From NCBI RefSeq assembly GCF_012033735.1, contig NZ_JAAVJD010000017.1:1-43775 (forward strand): 43,775 bases of DNA, in the 5' to 3' direction. Numbering within the stretch: position 1 is the first letter of the stretch; each line of letters opens with the position of its first letter. The notes under the pieces were generated by a model. It was not told the DNA's origin and did no database searches. It worked only from the letters and a program-made list of their open reading frames with translations. The translations under genes were made by a program, and so were the position numbers. This document shows, piece after piece, positions 8,681 to 17,068 of this stretch. This DNA comes from Streptomyces lonarensis (GTDB lineage: Bacteria; Actinomycetota; Actinomycetes; Streptomycetales; Streptomycetaceae).

Positions 8681-10021
8681 TCAGTTCCCGGCGGGCCGGT
8701 CCCCGGCGGGTCGGTCCGCGCTGAGCAGCAGTGCGCCCGCGCCGGAGCCGAGGTAGTAATGGAGCGAGAGCGCGTGGCGGATGTCGAGCGGGCGGGGCTC
8801 GTCCCCGAGCACCAGGTCGAGCTCGACGTCGACGGGCTGGTCCACCCCGGCCGTCGGGCACGCCTCGCCCCGGTCGATCATCAGCGCGGTCGCCGCCGTC
8901 CGGATGAGGCTGAGCGCGGCGTACGGGTGGCCGAAGCTGGCCTCCTGGACGGAGACCGGCAGCCCCTTCGCGTGGTCGCCGAGGATCTTGCGGATGGTCG
9001 CCGCCTCGATGACGGAGAACTCGGCGTTGCTGCCGTCGGCGCCGCCCTGGACGTAGTCGATGTCCTCGGGCGCCAGGCCGGCGCGCTCCAGGCACCAGTG
9101 CGCCGCGCGGGTCGCGGCGGTGCCCTCCATGTCGCCGCCCAGCGCCGACCCGCCGGGCACGCGGCGGTGCGCCTGCGCGGCCAGCCGGGCGTAGACGCGC
9201 GCCCCCCGGCGCTCGGCGTGCTCGCGGCTCTCCAGGACCAGGGTCACCGCGCCGGAGGCCAGGTTGAGGCCGGTGGTGCGGGTGTCGTACGGGCGGCTCA
9301 GCGAGTCGAAGGTGATCCCCGCGGGAAGGAGCGAGACGCCTTCCTCGTCGGCACGGTCCCCGCGCTGCCGCAACGCGTCGTAACGCAGGTAGCGGTCGGG
9401 GGCCACGTGCTCCGCGCCGGTCACCACGGCGACGTCGGCGCTGCCGTCGGCGATCAGCCGGAAGGCGTCGGCGATCGCGGTGAGCCCGGAGGAGCACCCC
9501 ATGGAGACGGTGTGGCAGGGGCCGCCGGAACCGATCAGCGCGGCCTGCACGTTGGCGACGTCACCCACGGAGGTGGTCACGGCGTACCGCAGGTAGAGGC
9601 TCATGGCCTCGCCGGGGCTGAGGTCGGCGCGCTCCCCGGCGGTGAACTCGTCGTACGCGTCGAACCAGGTCTCGGTGCAGCCGCGGGCGCTGATGACCGC
9701 GGCCTCCGCGAGGTCGCCGGCGGCGTGGTCCAGCCCGGCGTCGGCGAGGGCCGTGGCCGTCGCCGACAGGGCGTAGTAGTGGACGGGGCCGAAGCTGGCG
9801 TGGTGCGCGTCCGGCACCTCCGGGAAGGCGTCCCGCACCTGCTGCTGCGGCGGGTCGATGATCCCGAAGTAGCTGTCCTCGGCCCGCAGGTGCAGGGCGC
9901 CGGAGGCGATGGTGCCCCAGAACTCCTCGCGGGTCCGGGTCGGCGCGTCCTTCGGGCCGGGCAGGCAGAAGCCCATGCCGGTGAGGAGGACCTCGCGGGA
10001 TCGGTGGTCGGAAGTCGTCAC
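8681..10021 (-). CDS. Ketosynthase-like protein lacking the first catalytic histidine (KS0-like)
   Basis: 446 residues, stand-alone FabF/KS fold. GTG start at 10021 (VTTSDHRS) behind AGAGAGG. The longer frame upstream runs through the preceding crotonase gene and was discarded. The nucleophile is Cys176 (SMGCSSG) and the second histidine is His365 (ASFGH). The HGTGT histidine is replaced: the equivalent stretch reads YVQGGADGS. The lysine before the second His (FabF Lys335) aligns with Glu360. Non-elongating KS0 domains of trans-AT PKSs also lose the HGTGT His and keep Cys, so this protein may transfer or hold an acyl group rather than perform decarboxylative condensation. Its closest relative here is the KS part of the fusion at 12590-15481. 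It lies 62 bases after the crotonase and before the NRPS, so a role in handing the acyl chain to C1 is plausible. Confidence 0.85.
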   Translation of the reverse strand: MTTSDHRSREVLLTGMGFCLPGPKDAPTRTREEFWGTIASGALHLRAEDSYFGIIDPPQQQVRDAFPEVPDAHHASFGPVHYYALSATATALADAGLDHAAGDLAEAAVISARGCTETWFDAYDEFTAGERADLSPGEAMSLYLRYAVTTSVGDVANVQAALIGSGGPCHTVSMGCSSGLTAIADAFRLIADGSADVAVVTGAEHVAPDRYLRYDALRQRGDRADEEGVSLLPAGITFDSLSRPYDTRTTGLNLASGAVTLVLESREHAERRGARVYARLAAQAHRRVPGGSALGGDMEGTAATRAAHWCLERAGLAPEDIDYVQGGADGSNAEFSVIEAATIRKILGDHAKGLPVSVQEASFGHPYAALSLIRTAATALMIDRGEACPTAGVDQPVDVELDLVLGDEPRPLDIRHALSLHYYLGSGAGALLLSADRPAGDRPAGN

Positions 10022-10083
10022 GTGTGCCTCTCTGACGCGTGGTAACAGATGGGTGCCCCGGCCCGGCCGGGGCGGTCGGGCGG

Positions 10084-10959
10084 TCACGGCTGCCCGCCGT
10101 CGGCCGTCGGCGCCGCTCCCGGCCCGCCGGCCCCGGTGAAGCGGGGGACACGGCCGGCGACGTACGCGGCCAGGCCCTCGGCGGAGTCCGGCACCTCCAG
10201 GTGGGTGCGCAGGTGGTAGGCGTCCTGCAGGCGCAGCCCCTGCGCGACCGGAACGCCCGCCGCCCGCTCGCGCAGCTCCTTGTAGAGGCCGATGGTCGCG
10301 GTGGGGCCGGCGGCCAGCCGCCCGGCGAGCTTCGCGACGGCCGCCGGGAACTCGGCCTGCTCCACCAGGTGGTCGACCAGCCCGATCCGGGCGGCCTCCT
10401 CGGCCCCGACCAGGCGGCCGCTGAGGTAGATCTCCGTGGCACGGGCCGGGCCCACCACCCGCGGCAGCATCACGGCGTTGCCGAGGTGGCCGACCTTGAC
10501 CACGCAACTGCCGATGCGGGTGCGGTCGGACGCGATCCGGAGGTCGGCGGCGCAGAGGATCTCCGTGCCCGCGCCGGCTGCGGCGCCGTCGACGGCGGCG
10601 ATCACCGGCTTGGGAAGCTGGACGATCTGCTCGCAGATCCGCAGGTACAGCAGGTCGCCGGTGTGCGGGTCGACCGGGGTGTCCGGGCCGACCGCCGCCA
10701 GCGACTCGGCGCGCTCGTCGAGCTCGTCGCCCGCGCAGAAGGCGCCCGCCGTGCCGGTGAGTACGACGACCCGGACCTCCGGATCGCGCCCGCAGCGGCG
10801 CAGCGCGTCCACCAGCAGCACGGCGAGACCCCGGCTGAGGGCGTTGCGGCGCGCGGGGCGGTTCAGCCGCAGCGTCGCCACCCCGCCGTCGAGCGTCTCG
10901 ACCAGCTCGGGCTCCCCGCCCTCGGCCGGGCCGCCGCCCGGTGTCGTCGTGCCGGTCAT
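10084..10959 (-). CDS. Crotonase-family enoyl-CoA hydratase/isomerase 1
   Basis: 291 residues. Oxyanion-hole segments AFCAGDEL (about 73-80) and AGAGTE (about 129-133) define the crotonase fold, which binds acyl-CoA thioesters. The first hydratase glutamate is present as Glu133. The position of the second (Glu164 of rat hydratase) is Val153 in the segment RIGSCVVKVG. It may therefore be an isomerase, a dehydratase working by other chemistry, a decarboxylase or a hydrolase rather than a standard hydratase. The ATG at 10959 overlaps the ligase stop (ATGA), showing coupling. The crotonase at 22305-23144 is a close paralogue with the same change (GTE and PRVVGPARATE are shared). The substrate is inferred to be the acyl-CoA activated by the neighbouring ligase or made by the KAS III enzymes. 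Confidence 0.88.
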   Translation of the reverse strand: MTGTTTPGGGPAEGGEPELVETLDGGVATLRLNRPARRNALSRGLAVLLVDALRRCGRDPEVRVVVLTGTAGAFCAGDELDERAESLAAVGPDTPVDPHTGDLLYLRICEQIVQLPKPVIAAVDGAAAGAGTEILCAADLRIASDRTRIGSCVVKVGHLGNAVMLPRVVGPARATEIYLSGRLVGAEEAARIGLVDHLVEQAEFPAAVAKLAGRLAAGPTATIGLYKELRERAAGVPVAQGLRLQDAYHLRTHLEVPDSAEGLAAYVAGRVPRFTGAGGPGAAPTADGGQP

Positions 10960-12590
10960 GACAGCCGCTCCCTGCGGACCCGCACCCCGGAGGACTCGCG
11001 GTCCCAGGTGCCGTCGGTGACGCCCTCCTCGCGGAGGACGAACTTGCGGACCTTGCCCGTCGGGGTCAGCGGCAGCTCGCCGAGCGTCCGCACGAAGCGG
11101 GGGACCATGTAGTACGGCACCCGCTCCACCAGGAACTCCGTGAGCGCCACCGGGTCGACCACCGCGCCAGGGGCCGCCACCACCACGGCCAGCACGTCGT
11201 CCTCGCCCTGCGGGCTGGGCACCGCCACGACCGCCGCCTCGCCGACGGCGGGGAACGCCCGGATCTCCGCCTCCAGTTCGACCGAGGAGATGTTCTCGCC
11301 GCGGCGCCGGATCGCGTCCTTGATGCGGTCGACGAAGTAGTAGTCCCCGGCGCCGTCGCGCCGGAAGGCGTCGCCGGTGTGGAACCAGCCGTGGCGCCAG
11401 GTGGTGGCGGTCGCCTCGGGCATCGCGTGGTAGCCGTGCGACATCCCCCAGGGCTCGGTGCGCAGCACCAGCTCGCCGACCTCGCCCTCGGGGACCTCCT
11501 GGTCGTGGTCGTCGACGATCCGCGCCTCGACGCCGGGCCGCAGCCGTCCGCAGCTGCGGGTGTTGACCGGGTTGGCGGGGGAGATGATCGGGGTCGACGT
11601 CTCCGTGCTGTTGTACACGGTGTGCACGGCCACGCCGAACCGCTCCGCGAACCCCGCCACGTCGTCGGGGAGCGGGACGCACAGCACGGTCCGCAGCGGG
11701 TGGTCCCGGTCCTGCGGGCCGGGCGGCTGCTGGGTGAGGAACGGCATCATCACCGACAGCAGCGTGCAGACGGTGACGCCGTTCTCCCGGACCACCTCCC
11801 AGAACTCCTCGGTGCTGAACCCCTGCACGACGGCGACCGAGCCGCCCAGGCTCAGCATCGCGACGGCGGCCAGGGTGCCGCCGGCGTGGAACAGCGGCAG
11901 GTTCAGCAGGTAGCGGTCGTCGTGGTCCAGGATGCCGTCGAGGCCCGCCGTGGCCGAGGCGTGCGAGGCCGCGTAGGAGATCATGGCGCCCTTGGAGGCG
12001 CCGGTGGTCCCCGAGGTCAGCAGGATCGACTGGGTGTCCCAGGGGTGGACCTCGGCCGGGACGTAGGCGGCGGTCTCCTCCTCGGACCGTGCCAGCACCT
12101 CCGGGCCGTGGACCCGTGCCGGCAGCTCGCCGGCGGGCGCCTCGCCCCGCACCACCACCACGTGCTCCACGGCCGCCAGGTCCACCAGCGCCAGCCGGTC
12201 CGCGAGTTCGGCGTGGACCACCAGCACGCGCGCGCCGGACAGCTTCAGGGCGTGGGCGAGGAGGCTCCCGCGGTACGCGGTGTTCAGCGGGACGTGCACC
12301 CCGCCGTTGAGGTTGGTGCCGAACCAGACGGCCAGGGCTTCGGGGCCGTTGGGCAGCCACGACGCGACGGCGTCGCCGGGCACGACGCCCAGCTCGCGCA
12401 GGCCGACCGCCGCGGACCGGGCGCGGTCCCAGGCGTCGCGGTAGCTCCAGGACGCCCCGTCGGGGAACCGCGCGAACGGGCGGTCGGGATGGGCGCCGGC
12501 GCGCCGCTCCAGGACGCGGCCGATCACGCACTCCTCGGCCGGCGGGACACCGCGCCGGGGCGCGGGGGTGGGTATCAGGGTCTCCGTCAT
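10956..12590 (-). CDS. Acyl-CoA ligase (ANL superfamily)
   Basis: 544 residues, full length for a fatty or aryl acyl-CoA synthetase. The AMP-binding P-loop LTSGTTGASKG is at 191-201. The adenylation motif YNSTETSTP, the GWFHTGD hinge region, the RRGENISS segment and a C-terminal PLTPTGKVRK carrying the catalytic lysine are all visible. It activates a carboxylic acid as acyl-AMP and transfers it to CoA, or less likely to a carrier protein. The ATG at 12590 shares one base with the stop of the fusion gene (TGATG), and its own stop overlaps the crotonase start, so translation is coupled. It probably supplies the starter acyl-CoA for the condensing enzymes or loads the finished acid for the NRPS C1 domain. 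Substrate cannot be read from the sequence. Confidence 0.9.
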   Translation of the reverse strand: MTETLIPTPAPRRGVPPAEECVIGRVLERRAGAHPDRPFARFPDGASWSYRDAWDRARSAAVGLRELGVVPGDAVASWLPNGPEALAVWFGTNLNGGVHVPLNTAYRGSLLAHALKLSGARVLVVHAELADRLALVDLAAVEHVVVVRGEAPAGELPARVHGPEVLARSEEETAAYVPAEVHPWDTQSILLTSGTTGASKGAMISYAASHASATAGLDGILDHDDRYLLNLPLFHAGGTLAAVAMLSLGGSVAVVQGFSTEEFWEVVRENGVTVCTLLSVMMPFLTQQPPGPQDRDHPLRTVLCVPLPDDVAGFAERFGVAVHTVYNSTETSTPIISPANPVNTRSCGRLRPGVEARIVDDHDQEVPEGEVGELVLRTEPWGMSHGYHAMPEATATTWRHGWFHTGDAFRRDGAGDYYFVDRIKDAIRRRGENISSVELEAEIRAFPAVGEAAVVAVPSPQGEDDVLAVVVAAPGAVVDPVALTEFLVERVPYYMVPRFVRTLGELPLTPTGKVRKFVLREEGVTDGTWDRESSGVRVRRERLS

Positions 12591-15481
12591 CAGATCTGCT
12601 CCTCGGTACCGGCACCGGCACGTGGGCGGTTCAGTTCGGGCAGGCACCCCAGGCTCCCGCCGCCGTCGATCACCAGGGCGGCGCCCGACAGGCGGGAGGA
12701 GGCGGGGGCGGCCAGGTAGCACAGCAGCTCGGCGACCTCCTGCGGCTCACCGATCCGCCCCTGCGGGACCTGGGAGAGCAGGCTCGTCGTGAAGGCGTCG
12801 CTGTTGGGGACCGCGGCCTCCATCGGCGTGCGGACCATGCCGGGCAGCACGGTGTTGGCGCGGACGCCCCAGCGCGCGCCGGTGGTGGCGAGCATGCGGG
12901 TGTGCTGCAGCATCGCGGCCTTGCTCGCCCCGTACGCCTGGGTGCGGGGCACCGGGGCGGCCAGCGCGCTGACCGAGCCGACGGCGACGACCACGCCCGG
13001 GTGGCGGCGCGGCACCCACTCGCCCAGCAGCGCGTCGGTCGTCGCCGCGTAGGAAAGGACGTTGACGGCGAAGCTCCGCGCCCGCACCGCGCTGTTGTCG
13101 CCGCGCTCGTCGAAGTCGAGGATGCCGGCGGAGTAGACCAGGCCGTCGACCCGGCCGGCCAGCCGGACCGCTTCGGCCACCATCGCCGGGACGCACTCGG
13201 GGTCGCCCAGGTCGGCCGGCAGCACGTGCGCCGTGCCGCCCTCGGCCGCCACCTCCTCCGCGGCCGAGGCCAGCGCGTCCGCGCGCCGCCCGACCAGGAC
13301 CAGCTCCGCGCCGCGGCGGGCGGCCTCCAGCGCGAAGGTGCGGCCGATGCCGCTGCTCGCCCCGGTGACCAGCAGCACGGTGCCGGACAGGTCGAAGGGG
13401 TCGCCCGGCGCCGGGTCCGGGTAGGCGGGGGAGGGCTCGGCCAGCCACGCCGGGGTGGGGGGCACCAGCATCGCCTCGACCCCGCCGTCCAGCGTCAGCA
13501 CCTGGCCGACCATGTGGGCGCTGTGCTCCGTGGCCAGCAGCCGCAGCAGGTTGACGAGGTCGTCGACGCGGGTGGGACGCCGCACCAGCAGGTGCTGCAT
13601 CAGCTCCGCCTCGCGGCCCTCGGCCAACCGGTGCCCCAGGAACGGGGCGTACCCCGTCGTCACGGCGTTGGCCACCACACCGCGTCCCGCCAGCCGGTGG
13701 GCCTGCTGCCGCCACCAGGAGAGGTCCGCCGCGCGGCGCGCCGCCGCGTCGGGGTCGGCGCCCGGCTCGATCAGCTGGGTGCCGTCGGTGACCAGCACCG
13801 CCCGGCCCGCACCGCGGTCGGCCATCGCCGTCAGCGTGGCCAGCACCCGGCCGCGGTCCAGGCCGGCGGCCGCGGGCTCCGCGCCGTACGCCTCGTTGCC
13901 GATGTGCGCCACCAGGTAGAGGTCCGGGACCTCGCCGGTCTGCGGTGCCCGCAGCCCCAGCGGCGTCAGCCCGGCCACGACCTCGGCGACGCCGGGCCGG
14001 CCGGCGCCCTCCACCGCCAGGACCTCGCCCACCGGGCGGGCCGGCCACACCGGGGGCACGCCCGGCACCGAGGCACGCGGGTCGGGCACCGCCGGCGAGG
14101 CGACGGCCGCCGTGGGGCCGGCGGTGCCGCCGACGGCCGGCTCCTCGTCCTCCCGGGCGAGCAGGATCGCGCTCGCGCCGGTGCCGACGTGGTAGTTGAA
14201 CGACAGCGCGAACGGCAGGTCGTGGGGTTTCGTCAGGTGACCGGGGACGGGGTCGAAGACGCACTCCGCGGCGGGCTGCTCGCACCCGGCGGTGGGGCAG
14301 ACCTCCCCGGACGCCATCATCAGCCCGGTCGCCGCCACCCCCATCAGACCCAGGGCTGACCCCCCGTGGCCGAACGAGGCCTCCTGCACGCTGACCGGCA
14401 GCCCGTGGGCGCGCTCGCCCAGCAGCCGGCTCAGCGCCGCCGACTCGATGCCGTGGAAGATCGGGTTGCCCTCGGCGCCGCCGTTGACGTAGCGGATGTC
14501 CTGCGGGTCCACCCCGCCCATCCGCAGCACCCGCCGGGCGGCCCGCTCGACGGCCTGGCCGCTGTCGTCGGCGGCCATCGCGCTGCCCCCGGCCACCCGG
14601 CCGTGGACCTGGCCCAGCACCCGCACATGGGAGCGCGCGCCGCGGGCACGGGCGTGCTCCCGGCTCTCCAGGATCAGCGTCGTCGCCCCGTTGGCCATGT
14701 TGGACGCCTGCGCGCGGCTGTCGTACGGCCGCATCGGCGCGTCCAGCGTCATCGACGCCGGCAGTACCGGGCGCCCCGCCCGCTCGGCCTGCTCCACCCG
14801 CTCCCGCAGCGCCTGGAACCGCAGGATGCGGTCCAGGTTGAAGTAGTCGACACCCGTCACCACCGCGATGTCGACGACACCGCTGGTGATGAGCCGGTGC
14901 GCGTCGCCGAGCGCCACCGCGGAGGAGGCGCAGCCGCTGGACACCGTGTGGCAGGGGCCGCCCGCACCGAGCAGCGCCGCCTGGACGTACGCCAGGTCGG
15001 TGGTGCCGCCCGCGATGGCGAGCCGGGTGAACAGCGCCCGGCCGCGCTCGGGGTCGGGCTCCTCCGACTCGCTGCGCACGAAGTCCTCGTACACGTCGAA
15101 CCAGCTGTCGCTGGTGGCGCGCGCGGTGATGACGGCCGCCTCGGCCAGCTCGCCGTTCTCCCGGCCGAGCCCCGCGTCCGCCAGCGCCTTCGCGGTCGCC
15201 GCCAGCCCGTAGTGGTGCACGGCGGCGTAGTTCGCCAGGTGCCGGTCGGGGACCTCGGGGAAGGACGCGGCCACGAACTCCTCGGGGGGCGTGACCGAAC
15301 CGAACCACACCCCCTCGTGTCCGAGGTGCACGGTCCCGGTGGAGATGGTGGACCAGAAGTCGTCCCGGCCCAGGGTCTGGCGGCCGTCGGGCCCCGGGAG
15401 GCAGAATCCCATCCCGGTGACCAGCACCTCGCGCGTCCCCGCGCCGGTGTCCGCCTGCCGCGCGGTGGGGCTTGCCGTCAC
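12590..15481 (-). CDS. Fusion: KS0-like ketosynthase + degenerate SDR + SDR
   Basis: 963 residues. GTG start at 15481 behind GAGGAAGG. Residues about 15-443 are a ketosynthase with Cys184 (SSGCASS) and His372 (SFGH). HGTGT is replaced by NGGAEGN (333-339), as in the KS at 8681-10021. After a Pro/Ala-rich linker (445-485), residues about 486-675 form a short-chain-dehydrogenase-like domain without a Gly-rich motif. Residues about 696-945 form a complete SDR with TGASSGIG (706-713), the SVS segment near 836-838, Tyr850 and Lys854. There is no acyltransferase or carrier domain. The SDR pair is homologous to the separate protein at 19944-21401, sharing WWR, APFLGHRL, LDGG and VPP-type blocks. Pairing a structural and a catalytic SDR half recalls the two-part ketoreductases of modular PKSs, but the order and the fusion are unusual. 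Likely role: hold a 3-oxoacyl group and reduce it. Confidence 0.88.
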   Translation of the reverse strand: MTASPTARQADTGAGTREVLVTGMGFCLPGPDGRQTLGRDDFWSTISTGTVHLGHEGVWFGSVTPPEEFVAASFPEVPDRHLANYAAVHHYGLAATAKALADAGLGRENGELAEAAVITARATSDSWFDVYEDFVRSESEEPDPERGRALFTRLAIAGGTTDLAYVQAALLGAGGPCHTVSSGCASSAVALGDAHRLITSGVVDIAVVTGVDYFNLDRILRFQALRERVEQAERAGRPVLPASMTLDAPMRPYDSRAQASNMANGATTLILESREHARARGARSHVRVLGQVHGRVAGGSAMAADDSGQAVERAARRVLRMGGVDPQDIRYVNGGAEGNPIFHGIESAALSRLLGERAHGLPVSVQEASFGHGGSALGLMGVAATGLMMASGEVCPTAGCEQPAAECVFDPVPGHLTKPHDLPFALSFNYHVGTGASAILLAREDEEPAVGGTAGPTAAVASPAVPDPRASVPGVPPVWPARPVGEVLAVEGAGRPGVAEVVAGLTPLGLRAPQTGEVPDLYLVAHIGNEAYGAEPAAAGLDRGRVLATLTAMADRGAGRAVLVTDGTQLIEPGADPDAAARRAADLSWWRQQAHRLAGRGVVANAVTTGYAPFLGHRLAEGREAELMQHLLVRRPTRVDDLVNLLRLLATEHSAHMVGQVLTLDGGVEAMLVPPTPAWLAEPSPAYPDPAPGDPFDLSGTVLLVTGASSGIGRTFALEAARRGAELVLVGRRADALASAAEEVAAEGGTAHVLPADLGDPECVPAMVAEAVRLAGRVDGLVYSAGILDFDERGDNSAVRARSFAVNVLSYAATTDALLGEWVPRRHPGVVVAVGSVSALAAPVPRTQAYGASKAAMLQHTRMLATTGARWGVRANTVLPGMVRTPMEAAVPNSDAFTTSLLSQVPQGRIGEPQEVAELLCYLAAPASSRLSGAALVIDGGGSLGCLPELNRPRAGAGTEEQI

Positions 15482-15545
15482 TGTCGTGCCTTCCTCTTGT
15501 GGACTCGTGGTGGGCCGCCCGCCGGCGGCCGGGCCGGGCGGCGCG

Positions 15546-16535
15546 TCAGAAGCGCAGCAGCAGCCCGCCGGAGAAGAACCCGCCGGCGACGACCGGGGTG
15601 AGGACCGTGTCGCCGGGGGAGAAGTGGGCCTTGGCGTGGAACTCGGAGAGGACCGTCGGCACGCACGCGCTCGACAGGTGGCCCCGGTACTCGAAGTTGG
15701 TGACGAGCTTGTCGTCGGGGACGCCGGTGCGGCTGAGGATGCCGTCGATGATCGGCCGGGTCGCGGCGTGCGGCACCAGCCACGTCACGTCCGTCAGCGC
15801 CAGGGAGTTGCGCTGCAGCAGCTCCGAGACGATCGAGCTGATGTGCGCCGCGGCCTGCTCCACCAGCTCCGGCTTGCTCTTGACCCAGCCGTGCGGCGGG
15901 GTCGCGGTGGTCAGGTCGACGAGGGTGCCGTCGACGTGCGTCACCGAGTCCAGCAGCTGTGCGCGGTGGTCGCCGCCGCGCGTGATCACCGCGGCGCCGG
16001 AGCCGTCGCCCGCGACCGCCTCCGCCTTGGAGCCGGGGCGCACCCGGCGGGAGAACTGCTCCGCCGAGACGACCAGCGCCTTGGTGTGGTGGGTCGGGGC
16101 GCACAGGTACGCGGCGGCGGTCTGGATGCCCAGCACGAAGCCGGAGCAGCCGGCCGCCAGGTCGAACGCCATGGCGCCGTGGGCGCCGATCTCGGTGGCG
16201 ACCAGCGGGGCCAGTTCCGGACGGAACACGTGCTCCGTCCAGTTGGTGAGGATCACCAGGTCCAGCTCGGCCGGGTCCACCCCGGAGTCCTCGACGGCCT
16301 GCCGGGCGGCGGCGACCGCCAGCGACAGCAGCGTCTCGTCCTCCGACGACTTGTGCCGGGAGCGGACTCCGACCTGCCCCAGCACCGCCTCGTCGATCCG
16401 GTTGCCCACGACCTCCGAGTCGGGGTCGTTGTGCACGACCTCCCGGGGGAAGTGATGGCCGAAACCGGCGATGCCGATGTTGTGGTCCTGCCAGCTCGCT
16501 CCCGCTGCGACAGGGCTGATGGTCTGCTGCGACAT
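15546..16535 (-). CDS. KAS III-like acyl synthase/transferase 1 with Asn-to-His change
   Basis: 329 residues, FabH/thiolase fold of normal length. The nucleophile is Cys130 (AAGCSGF) and the histidine is His256 (WLVPHAATRP). The third FabH residue, Asn274 of E. coli, is replaced by His286 (EYRGHLSSA); the 30-residue spacing from His256 matches FabH. KAS III enzymes prime chains from acyl-CoA. Relatives such as OleA, LstA/LstB and CerJ carry out non-decarboxylative Claisen condensation or acyl transfer, and the changed Asn could point that way. It is the first gene of the left operon, with GGAGG upstream of its ATG. Its closest relative in the window is the KAS III at 18088-19152, with which it shares NWT, RRVRPGSK and PTVLSEF. 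Confidence 0.9.
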   Translation of the reverse strand: MSQQTISPVAAGASWQDHNIGIAGFGHHFPREVVHNDPDSEVVGNRIDEAVLGQVGVRSRHKSSEDETLLSLAVAAARQAVEDSGVDPAELDLVILTNWTEHVFRPELAPLVATEIGAHGAMAFDLAAGCSGFVLGIQTAAAYLCAPTHHTKALVVSAEQFSRRVRPGSKAEAVAGDGSGAAVITRGGDHRAQLLDSVTHVDGTLVDLTTATPPHGWVKSKPELVEQAAAHISSIVSELLQRNSLALTDVTWLVPHAATRPIIDGILSRTGVPDDKLVTNFEYRGHLSSACVPTVLSEFHAKAHFSPGDTVLTPVVAGGFFSGGLLLRF

Positions 16536-16713
16536 GAAAGGTCTGTCCTCCCTGGCTGTGTGAGCCTCCCCCGCGCCGGGCAGGACCGCGTCGACGGCGT
16601 CGGAACCACCGGAGCGGCCGCCCCGCCCCCTGCACGGCTCGGCACCCCCGCCACGCTAGGGATCGGCCCGGCCCAGGAGAGCCCCCCACCGGTACCGACC
16701 TCACCCCCGGGTT

Positions 16714-16727
16714 GGTACGGAAGGTAA
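16714..16727 (+). promoter_or_regulatory. Putative regulator site, GGTAC-N4-GGTAA
   Basis: GGTAC (16714-16718), four bases, GGTAA (16723-16727). This is a direct repeat with 9-base period, one of four such elements found only in the two divergent control regions of the cluster. The regulator is unknown; the orphan response regulator at 31384-32046 is the only cluster-linked candidate. Confidence 0.45.
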
Positions 16728-16755
16728 CCCCCGCGGCGGTGGCGCCCGCCCGGCC

Positions 16756-16769
16756 GGTATCAGCGGTAC
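16756..16769 (+). promoter_or_regulatory. Putative regulator site, GGTAT-N4-GGTAC
   Basis: GGTAT (16756-16760), CAGC, GGTAC (16765-16769). Same 9-base period as the element 42 bases to its left. A 42-base separation is close to four helical turns, so two bound proteins would lie on about the same face of the DNA. Confidence 0.42.
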
Positions 16770-17068
16770 CGGGACGGCCCCCAGCCGGTACCCGGAGGAG
16801 GATGACCGGCTCCGTCCGCGCTGCCTAGGGTCGGTGACGCGACGTCGACGACCGGGTCCCGCCACCCGCTGGTGCGGGCAGCCCACCGGTCGACGGGCGG
16901 GGGCCGGCGCGGTACCGCGAGCCCCCTGCCCCGTCCCGTCCCGCTGCCGGGCCGCGCGAGCGGCCGGCCGAGGCCGTCGATCCGCGGACCACACCACAGA
17001 CCACCGCGCAGGCCGGACCGAACCGCGGCCCGGCCGCCCGAGGAACTCTTTCAGAAGGGTGCCGATCC

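Larger units (their letters stand above)
16536..17068. promoter_or_regulatory. Divergent control region between the two main operons
   Basis: 533 bases between the minus-strand KAS III start and the plus-strand KAS III start, with no convincing gene on either strand. It is the only large non-coding gap inside the biosynthetic core, so promoters for both arms must lie here. GTAC-containing words are unusually dense between 16691 and 16800 for DNA this GC-rich, including two GGTAC-N4-GGTAC direct repeats listed separately and single GGTAC words at 16691 and 16787. I cannot assign -35/-10 boxes with confidence. Confidence 0.7.

Noticed and set aside
627..8756. A 2709-codon open frame on the plus strand across the NRPS
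   Set aside because: It is antisense to the NRPS, whose C, A, T and TE motifs are all on the minus strand. The translation is low-complexity Arg/Gly/Val/Pro without domains, a normal effect of high GC.
8681..10507. Extending the ketosynthase upstream to 10507
   Set aside because: The extra 162 codons lie antiframe inside the crotonase gene and have no KS features. The GTG at 10021 has AGAGAGG before it and the usual KS N-terminus after it.
12747..15308. An 853-codon minus-strand frame overlapping the KS-SDR fusion
   Set aside because: It is a shifted frame of the fusion gene, rich in Arg, Gly and Ala, with no motif. The real frame holds the KS Cys, the SDR Tyr/Lys and a good ribosome site.
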